A stretch of DNA of 64,000 nucleotides from Nigerium sp. (GTDB taxonomy: Bacteria > Actinomycetota > Actinomycetes > Propionibacteriales > Propionibacteriaceae). The stretch covers positions 434,001-498,000 of the forward strand of contig JADJTH010000001.1 in NCBI GenBank assembly GCA_016711325.1, in the 5' to 3' direction. The translations under genes were made by a program, and so were the position numbers. Positions 34,370 through 43,585 of the stretch are shown piece after piece (the stretch's first letter is position 1; every line of letters begins with the position of its first letter). A model generated the notes under the pieces. That model had not been told where the DNA came from, did not search any database, and saw only the letters and a list, made by a program, of their open reading frames with translations.

Positions 34370-35104
34370 TCATGACATGTACATCCGGGCGCGCAGCCGC
34401 TCGTGGCGCATCTGCGCGATCTCCAGGCCGGGGCCGGTCGCCCCGAAGTCGAGCGGTGTCAGCGTCCGCACCCGGGCGACCGCCGCGACGATGTCGCCCC
34501 GGACCGACGACAGCACGAACTGCCCGGCGTTCTGGCCGAGCGGGATCAGCCGCACGGCGTTCTGGGTCAGGGTGGTCGCGATGCCCTGCAGGTAGGCGGC
34601 GACCAGCGCCCCAGGCGGCGCGCCGAGCCAGGCTCCCGCCAGCGCCACCGCGACCGCGGGATGGCCGTGGCAGCGGTCGGCCGCGACCTCATCCGCGTAG
34701 CGGTCCAGCCACGGCGAGGGGCAGGCGGCGGACGCGACGGCCAGCGTCCGCCGGCCCATCGCGACGTTCGCCTCGCGCACCTGGCGGGCGGGCGTCTGGG
34801 AGAACAGGGCGCGGTCGATCGGCCATGCGGCACCGGGATCGCTGCGCGGATCGGGCAGCGCCTCGGCCACGAGCCGGATCGCGTGGCCGTCGCCGCAGGT
34901 CAACGGCGTCCGGACCATGGACCGCAGCCAGGCGAGAAAGGTCGGCGCGTCGTGGACCCGCCCGTCCGCCACGTACGTCTCCAGCCCGAAGGAGTGGCTG
35001 AAGGCGCCCGTCGGCAGGGCGGAGTCGCACAGCTGCGCCAACGGCAACTGCCAGCCGGGCACCGCCCAGCCGGCGCCGCCCGGGTCAATGGGTGTGTTCG
35101 GCAT
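34370..35104 (-). CDS. ureF: Urease accessory protein UreF
   Basis: 244-residue helical GTPase-activating partner of UreG. Identified by LCDSALPTGAFSHSFGLETYV (about residues 25-45), the conserved signature, and LTQNAVRLIPLGQNAGQFVL near the C-terminus. Its start overlaps the 3' end of ureE by 20 bases. Confidence 0.93.
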   Translation of the reverse strand: MPNTPIDPGGAGWAVPGWQLPLAQLCDSALPTGAFSHSFGLETYVADGRVHDAPTFLAWLRSMVRTPLTCGDGHAIRLVAEALPDPRSDPGAAWPIDRALFSQTPARQVREANVAMGRRTLAVASAACPSPWLDRYADEVAADRCHGHPAVAVALAGAWLGAPPGALVAAYLQGIATTLTQNAVRLIPLGQNAGQFVLSSVRGDIVAAVARVRTLTPLDFGATGPGLEIAQMRHERLRARMYMS

Positions 35105-35573
35105 GACGGAACGGCACCTCCATCGCCCTCTCGGTGCGCAGGAACCGGACGCCGTGCTGGCGCAGGAAGTGCTCGGCCGTGTGGTCGTACTGGATCACCA
35201 TCACCCCGCCGTGCCCCGCCAGCCCCTCGATCGGCTCGTCCGGCCCGAAGAACTGCGCCTGCAGGTGCCGGTTGCCCAGGCCGTGCGCGACCACCCCCAT
35301 CTGGTGGATGCTCTCCGGCGCGATCACCAGCACGTCCGCGGCCTCGACGGCGACGACGACCAGCCCGCCCTCGTCGCGGACGAGGATGTCGCCCTCGCGC
35401 AAGTCCGCGCGCCCGGTGAGCCGGATGCCGAGTTCGCGTCCGTGGTCGGTGGTGACCCGCTGCACGCGTTTGGTGAGGGCAGCCAGCGGCAGCACCACTC
35501 GTTCGATGTGCGTGGCGGCCCGTTCGTCCGGGGTCAGCTCGGAGACGTTCCCGAGCACGGTGTCGACGATCAT
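35085..35573 (-). CDS. ureE: Urease nickel-binding metallochaperone UreE
   Basis: 162-residue chaperone. The C-terminal metal-binding core contains the conserved His of VVAHGLGNRHLQAQF and the YDHTAEHFLRQHG segment. The tail HAEHTH is a short His-rich extension that can bind extra nickel. Order after ureC (7-base gap) fits the common ureABCEFGD arrangement. Confidence 0.92.
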   Translation of the reverse strand: MIVDTVLGNVSELTPDERAATHIERVVLPLAALTKRVQRVTTDHGRELGIRLTGRADLREGDILVRDEGGLVVVAVEAADVLVIAPESIHQMGVVAHGLGNRHLQAQFFGPDEPIEGLAGHGGVMVIQYDHTAEHFLRQHGVRFLRTERAMEVPFRHAEHTH

Positions 35574-35580
35574 GCGGCCC

Positions 35581-37290
<1,710 letters not shown>

Positions 37291-37308
37291 CGGTGGTTCC
37301 TTCTGCCG

Positions 37309-37620
37309 TCAGCGGTCGAGCGGTCCGTTGGTGAGATTGGCCAGGCCGTAGACCTCGCGGCGTCCGCCCAGGGCGACCAGCGCCACCGTCCGGGCGTCGC
37401 CGGGTTCGAACCTGACCGCGGTGCCGGCCGGGAGGTCGAGCCGGTAGCCGCGGGCGCGGTCACGGTCGAACCTCAGCGCGGGGTTGGCCTCGCAGAAGTG
37501 GAAGTGCGACCCCACCTGCACGGGGCGGTCGCCAGTGTTGGTGACGTCGATCTCGATCGTCGCGCGACCGGGATTGCAGACGACGGGCGCTTCGGCCAGC
37601 CGGTATTCGCCGGGAATCAT
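37309..37620 (-). CDS. ureB: Urease subunit beta
   Basis: 103-residue structural subunit. Typical start MIPGEYRLAEAP, then EIDVTNTGDRPVQVGSHFHFCEANPALRFDR (about residues 23-53) and LPAGTAVRFEPGD. Separate ureA and ureB genes, as here, are the usual bacterial layout. 18 bases separate it from ureC. Confidence 0.97.
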   Translation of the reverse strand: MIPGEYRLAEAPVVCNPGRATIEIDVTNTGDRPVQVGSHFHFCEANPALRFDRDRARGYRLDLPAGTAVRFEPGDARTVALVALGGRREVYGLANLTNGPLDR

Positions 37621-37634
37621 CGGAAGCGGTCCTC

Positions 37635-37937
37635 TCAACGGATCGGGTCGTGGACGGTGACCAGCTTGGTGCCGTCGGGGAACGTGCCTTCGACCTGCAC
37701 CGAGTGGATCATCTCGGGCACACCGTCCATGACGTCGTCCCGGGTGAGCACGGTGGTGCCGAACGACATCAGGTCGGCGACGGTGCGGCCGTCCCGGATG
37801 CCCTCCAGCACCTCGGCCGTGATCAGCGCCACGGCCTCGGGATGGTTCAGCTTCAAGCCGCGTTCCTTGCGGCGCCGGGCCACATCGGCCGCCACGACGA
37901 TCAGGAGCTTCTCCTGTTCGCGGGGTGTCAGGTTCAT
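37635..37937 (-). CDS. ureA: Urease subunit gamma
   Basis: 100-residue structural subunit and first gene of the urease operon. MNLTPREQEKLLI, RRRKERGLKLNHPEAVALI and the C-terminal VQVEGTFPDGTKLVTVHDPI are diagnostic. GAGGACG precedes the ATG. The 197-base region upstream has three GTSAC/GTGTC-type pentamers at an 11-base period, a likely GlnR operator. Confidence 0.97.
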   Translation of the reverse strand: MNLTPREQEKLLIVVAADVARRRKERGLKLNHPEAVALITAEVLEGIRDGRTVADLMSFGTTVLTRDDVMDGVPEMIHSVQVEGTFPDGTKLVTVHDPIR

Positions 37938-38002
37938 CGCACGTCCTCGGGTTCGGTGTCAGGCCCTCAACGTAGGGCCACCCGGAGCGCCCGCCGTCCG
38001 CT

Positions 38003-38029
38003 GTCACGGACCTGTCACGCGATCGACAC
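38003..38029 (-). promoter_or_regulatory. GlnR-like operator upstream of ureA
   Basis: Reading toward ureA, GTGTC-N6-GTGAC-N6-GTGAC occupies 38029-38003, three pentamers at a strict 11-base period, 66 bases before the ureA start. Actinobacterial GlnR boxes are gTnAC-N6-GaAAC (AC-N9-AC in mycobacteria), and the last two units keep AC-N9-AC. A glnR gene is present at 59482-60165. Confidence 0.6.
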
Positions 38030-38134
38030 GCCGCCGCCATCGGACGCCGCAGCCCTCGGTCGGGTTGGCCACATCCGCCCAGGCAGCAACCCGGGCGAGC
38101 GTGGCTATCCCGGGCGGCGTTGGCGCGTTCGCGC

Positions 38135-39967
38135 TTACGGCACAGCGCGGTCGGCGACGGCGCCGGTCATCGGCTCCCAGCCGCGCAGCGCGTTGAGGCG
38201 GGCGATCGCCTCGGCACGAGCGAGGTCGGCGGGAACCAGGACGCGCTCGCGCAGGTCCCCCGCGTCCAGCGTCGCCGCGCGGGCCACCCCCGGCAGGCAG
38301 CCGGACGCGAGCGGGGGCGTCCACCAGGTGCCGTCGAGGCGCACGGCGAGGGTGGCGAGGGTGGTCTCGGTCAGCTCGCCGCGCTCGTTGACGAGCACCA
38401 CGTCCTCGGCGTCCGGGTGCCGGGCCGCGGCCTGCTCGTAGCGGACGCGGCGGGTGGTCTTGTGCCGGGCGAACACGTCGCCGCTGTCGCCCGGTGCCGT
38501 GTCGAGGACCGCGCGGACCGGCGCGGTGCGCGGCGGCGGGGCGTCCGCCACCTCGACGGTGGGCGCGCCCGCCCGGTCGACCACGAGGCGGACTCGGGCG
38601 GGCGAGGTGCGGCCGGCGACGGCATCGGTGAGCGCGGCCCGCACGGCGTCCGGGTCGAGCGGGATGTCGAAGTACTCCGCGGACGCCGCCAGCCGGGCCA
38701 GGTGCCGCTCGAGCAACGGGGAGCCATCCGGCGTCCACCGCAGGGTCTCCAGGAGGGCGAAGTCGGGCGCGGCGCGACTCAGCACCTCGGTCTTGAGCAG
38801 GGCCTCGGCGTACTCGCCGGACGCCGCCGAGTCCATCGTCACCCCGCCGCCGGTGCCGTACCAGGCGGTGCGCTCCTGGGCGTCGATCAGCACGCTGCGG
38901 ATCGCGACGTTGAACGCCCAGCGCGGGCCGTCCGGGCCAGGCCCGCCGAAGCCGATCGCGCCGCAGTACACCCCGCGCGGGGTGGTCTCGAGCTCGGCGA
39001 TGATCGCCATCGTGGACGCCCGCGGCGCGCCGGTGATCGACGCGCACGGGAAGAGCGCCCCGAAGACGTCGCGCAGGCGGGTGCGCGGCCGGACGCGGGC
39101 GGTCACGGTCGAGGTGAGCTGCCACGCGTCGTACTTCTCGGCGGTGAACAGCGCCGGGACGCCCACGGTGCCGGGTATCGCGATCCGGCCCAGGTCGTTG
39201 CGGATCATGTCGACGATCATGACGTTCTCGGCGCGGTCCTTGGCCGAGGCGAGCAGGGCGTCGCGCCGGCGGGCGTCCGTGGCGGCGTCGATCCCGCGGC
39301 GGGCGGTGCCCTTCATCGGGCGGCAGCGGATCTCGTCGCCGGTCCATTCGAAGAACACCTCGGGGGACGCCGACGCCACCGTCCACCGGCCCGCCGCCAG
39401 GCAGGCGCCGTAGCCGGCGCGCTGCGCCCGGACGAGGCGTCCGTAGAGCCGCTCGGCGTCGCCGTCGAACGGCGCGCTGAGCCTGAACGTGTGGTTGACC
39501 TGGTAGGTGTCGCCCGCGCGGATGCGGGCGTGTACGGCGGCGATGTCGGCTCTGTAGCGCGGGGCGTCGATGGTGGGCGTCCATCCGACGAGGGACTCCC
39601 CGACCGGTTCGCCCGAGGGTCCATCTGCCGGTCGGCTGACGGGTTGGCCTGCCGTCTCCCCTGCCTGCTGGCCCTCTGGTTCGTCGACCGGGAGGCGGTG
39701 AGTGAACACCGCGAACCAGACGAGGGGCAGGTCGGCGAAGGGAGTGTCGTCGGTGGGGCGCACGACGAACGCGTCGTCGAACGCGGGCGCCGCCTCGTAG
39801 CCGACCCAGCCGGCCACCCAGCGACCGGCGGCGACGGCGTCCTCGGCCCGGTCGAGCGCCGGCCCGACTTCGGCGGGCGTCCGGGCGCCGAACGTCTCGA
39901 TCAGCCCGTCGAGCCGAAAGGACGCGGGGTGCCCGGTGCGCAGGTCGTCGAATCGCGCGCTGATCAC
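38135..39967 (-). CDS. Aminodeoxychorismate synthase component I fused to aminodeoxychorismate lyase (PabB-PabC)
   Basis: 610-residue bifunctional enzyme of p-aminobenzoate (folate) synthesis. The N-terminal chorismate-binding domain (about 100-370) has YQVNHTFRLSAPF, ASPEVFFEW, RPMKGTARRG, ENVMIVDMIRNDLGRIA and GALFPCASITGAPRASTM. The C-terminal fold-type IV PLP lyase/aminotransferase-like domain (about 385-600) ends FARHKTTRRVRYEQA (with the PLP-Lys) and DVVLVNERGELTETTLATLAV. No PabA gene is adjacent. The GTG at 39967 has AAGGAGGAG 8 bases upstream, favouring it over the longer frame. Confidence 0.88.
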   Translation of the reverse strand: MISARFDDLRTGHPASFRLDGLIETFGARTPAEVGPALDRAEDAVAAGRWVAGWVGYEAAPAFDDAFVVRPTDDTPFADLPLVWFAVFTHRLPVDEPEGQQAGETAGQPVSRPADGPSGEPVGESLVGWTPTIDAPRYRADIAAVHARIRAGDTYQVNHTFRLSAPFDGDAERLYGRLVRAQRAGYGACLAAGRWTVASASPEVFFEWTGDEIRCRPMKGTARRGIDAATDARRRDALLASAKDRAENVMIVDMIRNDLGRIAIPGTVGVPALFTAEKYDAWQLTSTVTARVRPRTRLRDVFGALFPCASITGAPRASTMAIIAELETTPRGVYCGAIGFGGPGPDGPRWAFNVAIRSVLIDAQERTAWYGTGGGVTMDSAASGEYAEALLKTEVLSRAAPDFALLETLRWTPDGSPLLERHLARLAASAEYFDIPLDPDAVRAALTDAVAGRTSPARVRLVVDRAGAPTVEVADAPPPRTAPVRAVLDTAPGDSGDVFARHKTTRRVRYEQAAARHPDAEDVVLVNERGELTETTLATLAVRLDGTWWTPPLASGCLPGVARAATLDAGDLRERVLVPADLARAEAIARLNALRGWEPMTGAVADRAVP

Positions 39968-40441
39968 AGGCTCGCTCCTCCTTCGACGGCATTTCCTGCC
40001 ACTCATTCTCTGCGACCGCTCCAGAACATCAGTCCCACTGCGTTTCTCCCGAGCGCCGCCGGATCGAGTGGCAGGATTTGACGTCGGACGCCAGGAGACC
40101 AGAATCTCATGCCTCGCCGTGTTCGGGCCTGTGAGTCTTGGCGGTGTCCGCGGCCCGGCAGAGCACCGATGCCCGCTCCACAGCAAGACCTCGAATGACA
40201 GGGTCGCGATCATCACAGCTTGTCAGGCGGCCCCACAGGCCGAGCACAGGAGCACCGGCCACGCTCGAAGCGCGCGGGGGACGACTACCCGGCACCCCCA
40301 CCGACATCTCCATGGAGGCCTGAGCAGACGGGTTCGGGGGAGATGACGAGCTTGCCGCTACTCCCTACCCGTTGATCGGGACTAGCCTCCGGCCAGGGTG
40401 GGTGGCGGCGCCGGCTTGGCGCGGTGTTCGGTCCTGGGTGC
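39968..40441. other. 474-base non-coding region with an inverted repeat
   Basis: No supportable gene; base composition is less GC-rich than the surroundings. The only clear structure is an inverted repeat TCCTGCCACTC (39994-40004) and GAGTGGCAGGA (40066-40076), 61 bases apart, just upstream of the pabB-pabC start. It could be an operator for that gene. Confidence 0.5.
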
Positions 40442-40930
40442 TCAGAGGGTCTTGCGCATGGCGAAGCTCGTGAGAGTCACCCCGTTGATCTGGGGAGCCA
40501 GCTCAGACTCGACGACGAACCCGTGGCGCTCGAGCAGCGGGCGCACGAGGAGGCTCGCGCTGACCGTGAGAGAGCCGACGCCGGCGGCGCACGCCCGCGA
40601 CTCGACCTCGGCCAGGAGCCGTGTTGCCACGCCGCGGCGTCCGAAGCGTGGGGAGACGAACAGCATGTGGAGGTACCCCTCCGCATTGACGTCGGAGAAG
40701 CCGATCACCTCGCCGTCGGCGACGGCCACGATGGTCGGGCGTGACGCGCGCGATGCGTGCCAAGCCGGGAGGTCATCGTCCAGCGGGCCAGCCCAGGCAG
40801 CGGTCTGCTCGCTGGTGTAGCGCTGTGCCCCAGTGATCGTCACGGCCTCGCGGAACACCCGGAGCGTCGACGCCGCATCAGCCTGGGTGTAGCCCCGCAC
40901 CTGTATGCCGCTCGCCGCCTGATCGCCCAT
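40442..40930 (-). CDS. GNAT family N-acetyltransferase
   Basis: 162-residue acetyltransferase; substrate unknown. Acetyl-CoA-binding motif A is LHMLFVSPRFGRRGVATRLLAEVESRA (about residues 87-113, Q/R-x2-G-x-A pattern RRGVAT); the C-terminal strand-helix SASLLVRPLLERHGFVVES is typical. TAGGCT stands 6 bases before the ATG, so the transcript is probably leaderless. Confidence 0.88.
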   Translation of the reverse strand: MGDQAASGIQVRGYTQADAASTLRVFREAVTITGAQRYTSEQTAAWAGPLDDDLPAWHASRASRPTIVAVADGEVIGFSDVNAEGYLHMLFVSPRFGRRGVATRLLAEVESRACAAGVGSLTVSASLLVRPLLERHGFVVESELAPQINGVTLTSFAMRKTL

Positions 40931-40936
40931 CTCGGC

Positions 40937-40942
40937 AGCCTA
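40937..40942 (-). promoter_or_regulatory. Leaderless -10 box of the GNAT gene
   Basis: TAGGCT on the minus strand, 6 bases before the ATG at 40930. Confidence 0.6.
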
Positions 40943-41053
40943 CAACTGCCCATCCCTGGTCCGGAGTTCGCCGCAGCTCCGGAGGAAAGGGCGGACGATC
41001 GGCGTGTCACACCCCTTCCCGCGCGTCGCAGGTGCTCCCGCACTCGCCCGCAG

Positions 41054-41083
41054 CTCCCGCGCCCCACAGACGAAGCGCGGGAG
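41054..41083. repeat. CTCCCGCGC-N12-GCGCGGGAG palindromic element, copy C
   Basis: A 9-bp perfect dyad with a 12-base loop. The same 9-base arms, with a 31-base spacing, are found in the two direct repeats flanking the AbiEi-like gene. Confidence 0.7.
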
Positions 41084-41310
41084 CGCCACGCGCGCGCGAG
41101 AACACTCAGAACGCGCGGGACACGACCACCCAGCCCCCCCCCCACCCGCCGTGGTCGCGACAGCCGGCACCGCCCCGGACCGGCAACACGACATCGTCAC
41201 CGGGACGCGAACCGACAGCACGCGCGGCCCGGCCCCTACCCGACCCCACACAAGACCTCCGCGCCCCCTGCCCCCATCCTCCGGACACGGACGCCAGCCA
41301 GCACGCACAG

Positions 41311-41352
41311 ACGCCCTCCGGCCGCGGACCGAAGTCCGCGGCAGGAGGGCGT
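41311..41352. terminator. Terminator of the transcarboxylase operon
   Basis: A 9-bp stem, one G/A mismatch, a second 9-bp stem and a CGAA loop, 14 bases after the stop codon of the 1.3S gene. Confidence 0.85.
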
Positions 41353-41365
41353 CCGAGCCTGAACC

Positions 41366-41725
41366 TCAGCCCAGCTCGATCAGCGCCTCGCCGCCGGCGA
41401 CCGAATCGCCCTTCGCGACGAGAATGCGCGCGACCTTGCCGTCGGCCGGCGCGGTGATCTCGGTCTCCATCTTCATGGCTTCCAGGACGCAGAGCACCTG
41501 GCCGGCCGTGATTTCGTCGCCCTCCTCGACCAGGATGCGCGACACCGAGCCCGACAGGGGCGCCGTGACGGCGTTGGCCGAGGTCGCACGGACGGACGCC
41601 GTGGTCGCCACCGGCGCGCCGGTGCCACCGCCGATCATGATCGCGCCGACGTCCCTCTTCTCTTCTTCCTGAACGTCGACCTCGATGGAATACGGGATCC
41701 CGTTGACGGTCACCTTCAACTTCAT
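41366..41725 (-). CDS. Methylmalonyl-CoA carboxytransferase 1.3S (biotin carrier) subunit
   Basis: 119-residue biotin carboxyl carrier that shuttles the carboxyl group between the 12S and 5S subunits. The biotinylated Lys is K85 in VLEAMKMETEI; hinge glycines and the ITAPLSG-like start of the biotinyl domain are conserved. The N-terminus MKLKVTVNG matches the P. freudenreichii 1.3S subunit, whose N-terminal segment binds the other subunits. A Gly/Ala/Thr linker (residues 31-52) joins the two parts. Last gene of the operon. Confidence 0.94.
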   Translation of the reverse strand: MKLKVTVNGIPYSIEVDVQEEEKRDVGAIMIGGGTGAPVATTASVRATSANAVTAPLSGSVSRILVEEGDEITAGQVLCVLEAMKMETEITAPADGKVARILVAKGDSVAGGEALIELG

Positions 41726-41742
41726 GGGTTCTGCCTTTCAGA

Positions 41743-42009
41743 TCACCGCAGGTACAGCGGCGCGTGGACGTGCTGAGAGCGACGCGTGGTCGACTGCCAG
41801 GTGGAGGACTGCGTGAAGTGCGCCTGGCGGCGCTTGGCGCGGTGACCAAGGTAGGCGGCCACCGCCGCGGCGATGGCGACGACGGTCTCTTCGGGCACAT
41901 TCTGCGCGTTCAGCAGCTTGATGCCCTTGATCTCGGTCTCCAGGGACTCGATCCGCTCGGTCAGCAGCGTGACGGCTGCGAGCAGCGCGGCGTTGACGTC
42001 ATCAGACAT
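41743..42009 (-). CDS. Small conserved protein of the transcarboxylase operon
   Basis: 88-residue protein between the 12S and 1.3S genes. Helical N-terminus (MSDDVNAALLAAVTLLTERIESLETEI, coiled-coil-like), then PEETVVAIAAAVAAYLGHRAKRRQAHF and a polar tail ending HAPLYLR. The middle hydrophobic helix with a basic flank, plus position, recall the small epsilon/OadG-like subunits of biotin-dependent decarboxylases, but similarity is not enough to assign it. 12 bases to 12S and 17 to 1.3S show it is co-transcribed. Confidence 0.75.
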   Translation of the reverse strand: MSDDVNAALLAAVTLLTERIESLETEIKGIKLLNAQNVPEETVVAIAAAVAAYLGHRAKRRQAHFTQSSTWQSTTRRSQHVHAPLYLR

Positions 42010-42020
42010 GAGCACTCCGA

Positions 42021-43580
42021 TCAGACCGGACCGAGGCCGTGCTTCTTGGCCGGCCGCAGTTCGCGCTTGTTGATGAGGATCTCGAGGGCCATGGCCACCT
42101 TGCGGCGGGTGTCCTCGGGATTGATGATGTCGTCGACCAGACCCCGGGAGGCGGCCACGAACGGCGTCGAGAACGTGTTGCGGTACTCCTCCACGAGTTC
42201 CTCCCGCTTGGCGGCGGGGTCGTCCGCGGCCTCGATCTCGCGCCGGAACACCACGTTCGCCGCGCCGTCGGCACCCATGACGGCGATCTCGGCGGTCGGC
42301 CAGGCGAACACCTGGTCGGCGCCCAGATCCTTCGAGCACATCGCCAGGTAGGCGCCGCCGTAGGCCTTGCGCAGCACGACCGTGATCTTCGGGACCGTCG
42401 CCGCCGAGTACGCGTACAGCATCTTCGCGCCGTGACGGATGATGCCGCCGTGCTCCTGCGCCACGCCCGGCAGGAAGCCAGGCACGTCGACGAGGGTCAC
42501 CAGCGGGATGTTGAACGCGTTGCAGAAGCGGATGAACTTGCTCGCCTTGTCGGACGCGTTGATGTCGAGGACGCCCGCCATTACCATCGGCTGGTTCGCG
42601 ACGACGCCGACGCTGCGGCCGTTGATGCGCGCGAAACCGATGACGATGTTCATCGCGTAGCCGGCCTGCACCTCGAGAAAATCGCCGTGGTCTACCAGGC
42701 GCGCGATGACACGCCGGACGTCATAGCCCTTCGTGCCCACGACCGGGACGATGCCCAGCATCTCTTCGTCCGGGTCCACGTACGGATCGGGGTCGATGAC
42801 CGGCGAATCCTCAGTGTTGTTCTGCGGCAGGAAGCTCAGCAGCTTCTTCGCGATCAGGATCGCCTGCTGGTCGTCGTCGGCCACGAAATGGTTCACGCCC
42901 GACACGCCCATGTGCGCGTCGGCGCCGCCGAGGGCGTCCTGGGTCACCTTCTCACCGGTGACCGAGGCGATCACGCCGGGGCCGGTGATGAACATGTGCG
43001 CCTTGCGCGTCTGGATGATGAAGTCGGTCAGCGCCGGGCTGTAGGCCGCGCCACCCGCGCACGGGCCGGAGATGATCGAGATCTGCGGCACCGCGCCGGA
43101 CAGCTTCACGTTGCTGAAGAACACCTGCCCGTAGCCGGACAGCGAGTCGATGCCCTCCTGGACGCGCGCGCCGCCGGAGTCGTTGATGAACACGAACGGG
43201 GTGCCGCACTTGAGCGCGGACTCCATCATGTCGACGACCTTCATGCTGTGCGTCTCGCCCGCGGAACCGCCCACGACCGTGAAGTCCTGGCTGGCCACGT
43301 GCACCGGACGCCCCAGCACACCCCCCGTGCCGGTGATCACGCCGTCGGCGGGCATGTCGGCGGTGTCCATGCCGAACGTCACCGTCCGGTTGCGGCGGAA
43401 CAGGCCGATCTCCTGGAAGGTGCCCTCGTCCAGCAGCGCATCGATACGCTCGCGCGCGGTCAGCTTGCCGGCATCGCGCTGCTTCTGCAGGCGTGCTTCA
43501 CCGCCGCCCGCGCGGTCCTTGAGGCGACGCTGGTGGACGACCTCCACCTGCTCTTCCATGCTCAATGGCTTCTTGGCCAT
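42021..43580 (-). CDS. mmdA: Methylmalonyl-CoA carboxytransferase 12S subunit
   Basis: 519-residue carboxyltransferase (crotonase-fold repeat) that moves the carboxyl between methylmalonyl-CoA and biotin. Start MAKKPLSMEEQVEVVHQRR, CoA-pocket INDSGGARVQEGIDSLSGYG, ISGPCAGGAAYSPALTDF (oxyanion glycines) and the second-half counterpart FLPGVAQEHGGIIRHGAK and VLRKAYGGAYLAMCSK are present. Alone it could be a propionyl-CoA carboxylase beta subunit; the 5S and 1.3S neighbours decide for transcarboxylase. 5 bases follow the 5S stop. Confidence 0.94.
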   Translation of the reverse strand: MAKKPLSMEEQVEVVHQRRLKDRAGGGEARLQKQRDAGKLTARERIDALLDEGTFQEIGLFRRNRTVTFGMDTADMPADGVITGTGGVLGRPVHVASQDFTVVGGSAGETHSMKVVDMMESALKCGTPFVFINDSGGARVQEGIDSLSGYGQVFFSNVKLSGAVPQISIISGPCAGGAAYSPALTDFIIQTRKAHMFITGPGVIASVTGEKVTQDALGGADAHMGVSGVNHFVADDDQQAILIAKKLLSFLPQNNTEDSPVIDPDPYVDPDEEMLGIVPVVGTKGYDVRRVIARLVDHGDFLEVQAGYAMNIVIGFARINGRSVGVVANQPMVMAGVLDINASDKASKFIRFCNAFNIPLVTLVDVPGFLPGVAQEHGGIIRHGAKMLYAYSAATVPKITVVLRKAYGGAYLAMCSKDLGADQVFAWPTAEIAVMGADGAANVVFRREIEAADDPAAKREELVEEYRNTFSTPFVAASRGLVDDIINPEDTRRKVAMALEILINKRELRPAKKHGLGPV

Positions 43581-43585
43581 GAATG

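Larger units (their letters stand above)
40931..41310. other. Non-coding region with a hairpin of the CTCCCGCGC family
   Basis: No supportable gene between the GNAT gene and the terminator of the transcarboxylase operon. It holds a CTCCCGCGC/GCGCGGGAG dyad (41054-41083) also present twice around 54.2-55.4 kb, several GCGCGGGA-like fragments, and a run of ten C residues (41134-41143). Confidence 0.55.

Noticed and set aside
41134..41143. Run of ten C residues as a phase-variation tract
   Set aside because: It lies in a gene-free region, about 200 bases from the nearest start codon, with no promoter elements around it.
42021..43580. 12S gene as propionyl-CoA or acetyl-CoA carboxylase beta subunit
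   Set aside because: The neighbouring 5S and 1.3S genes and the MAKKPLSMEEQ start fit transcarboxylase.
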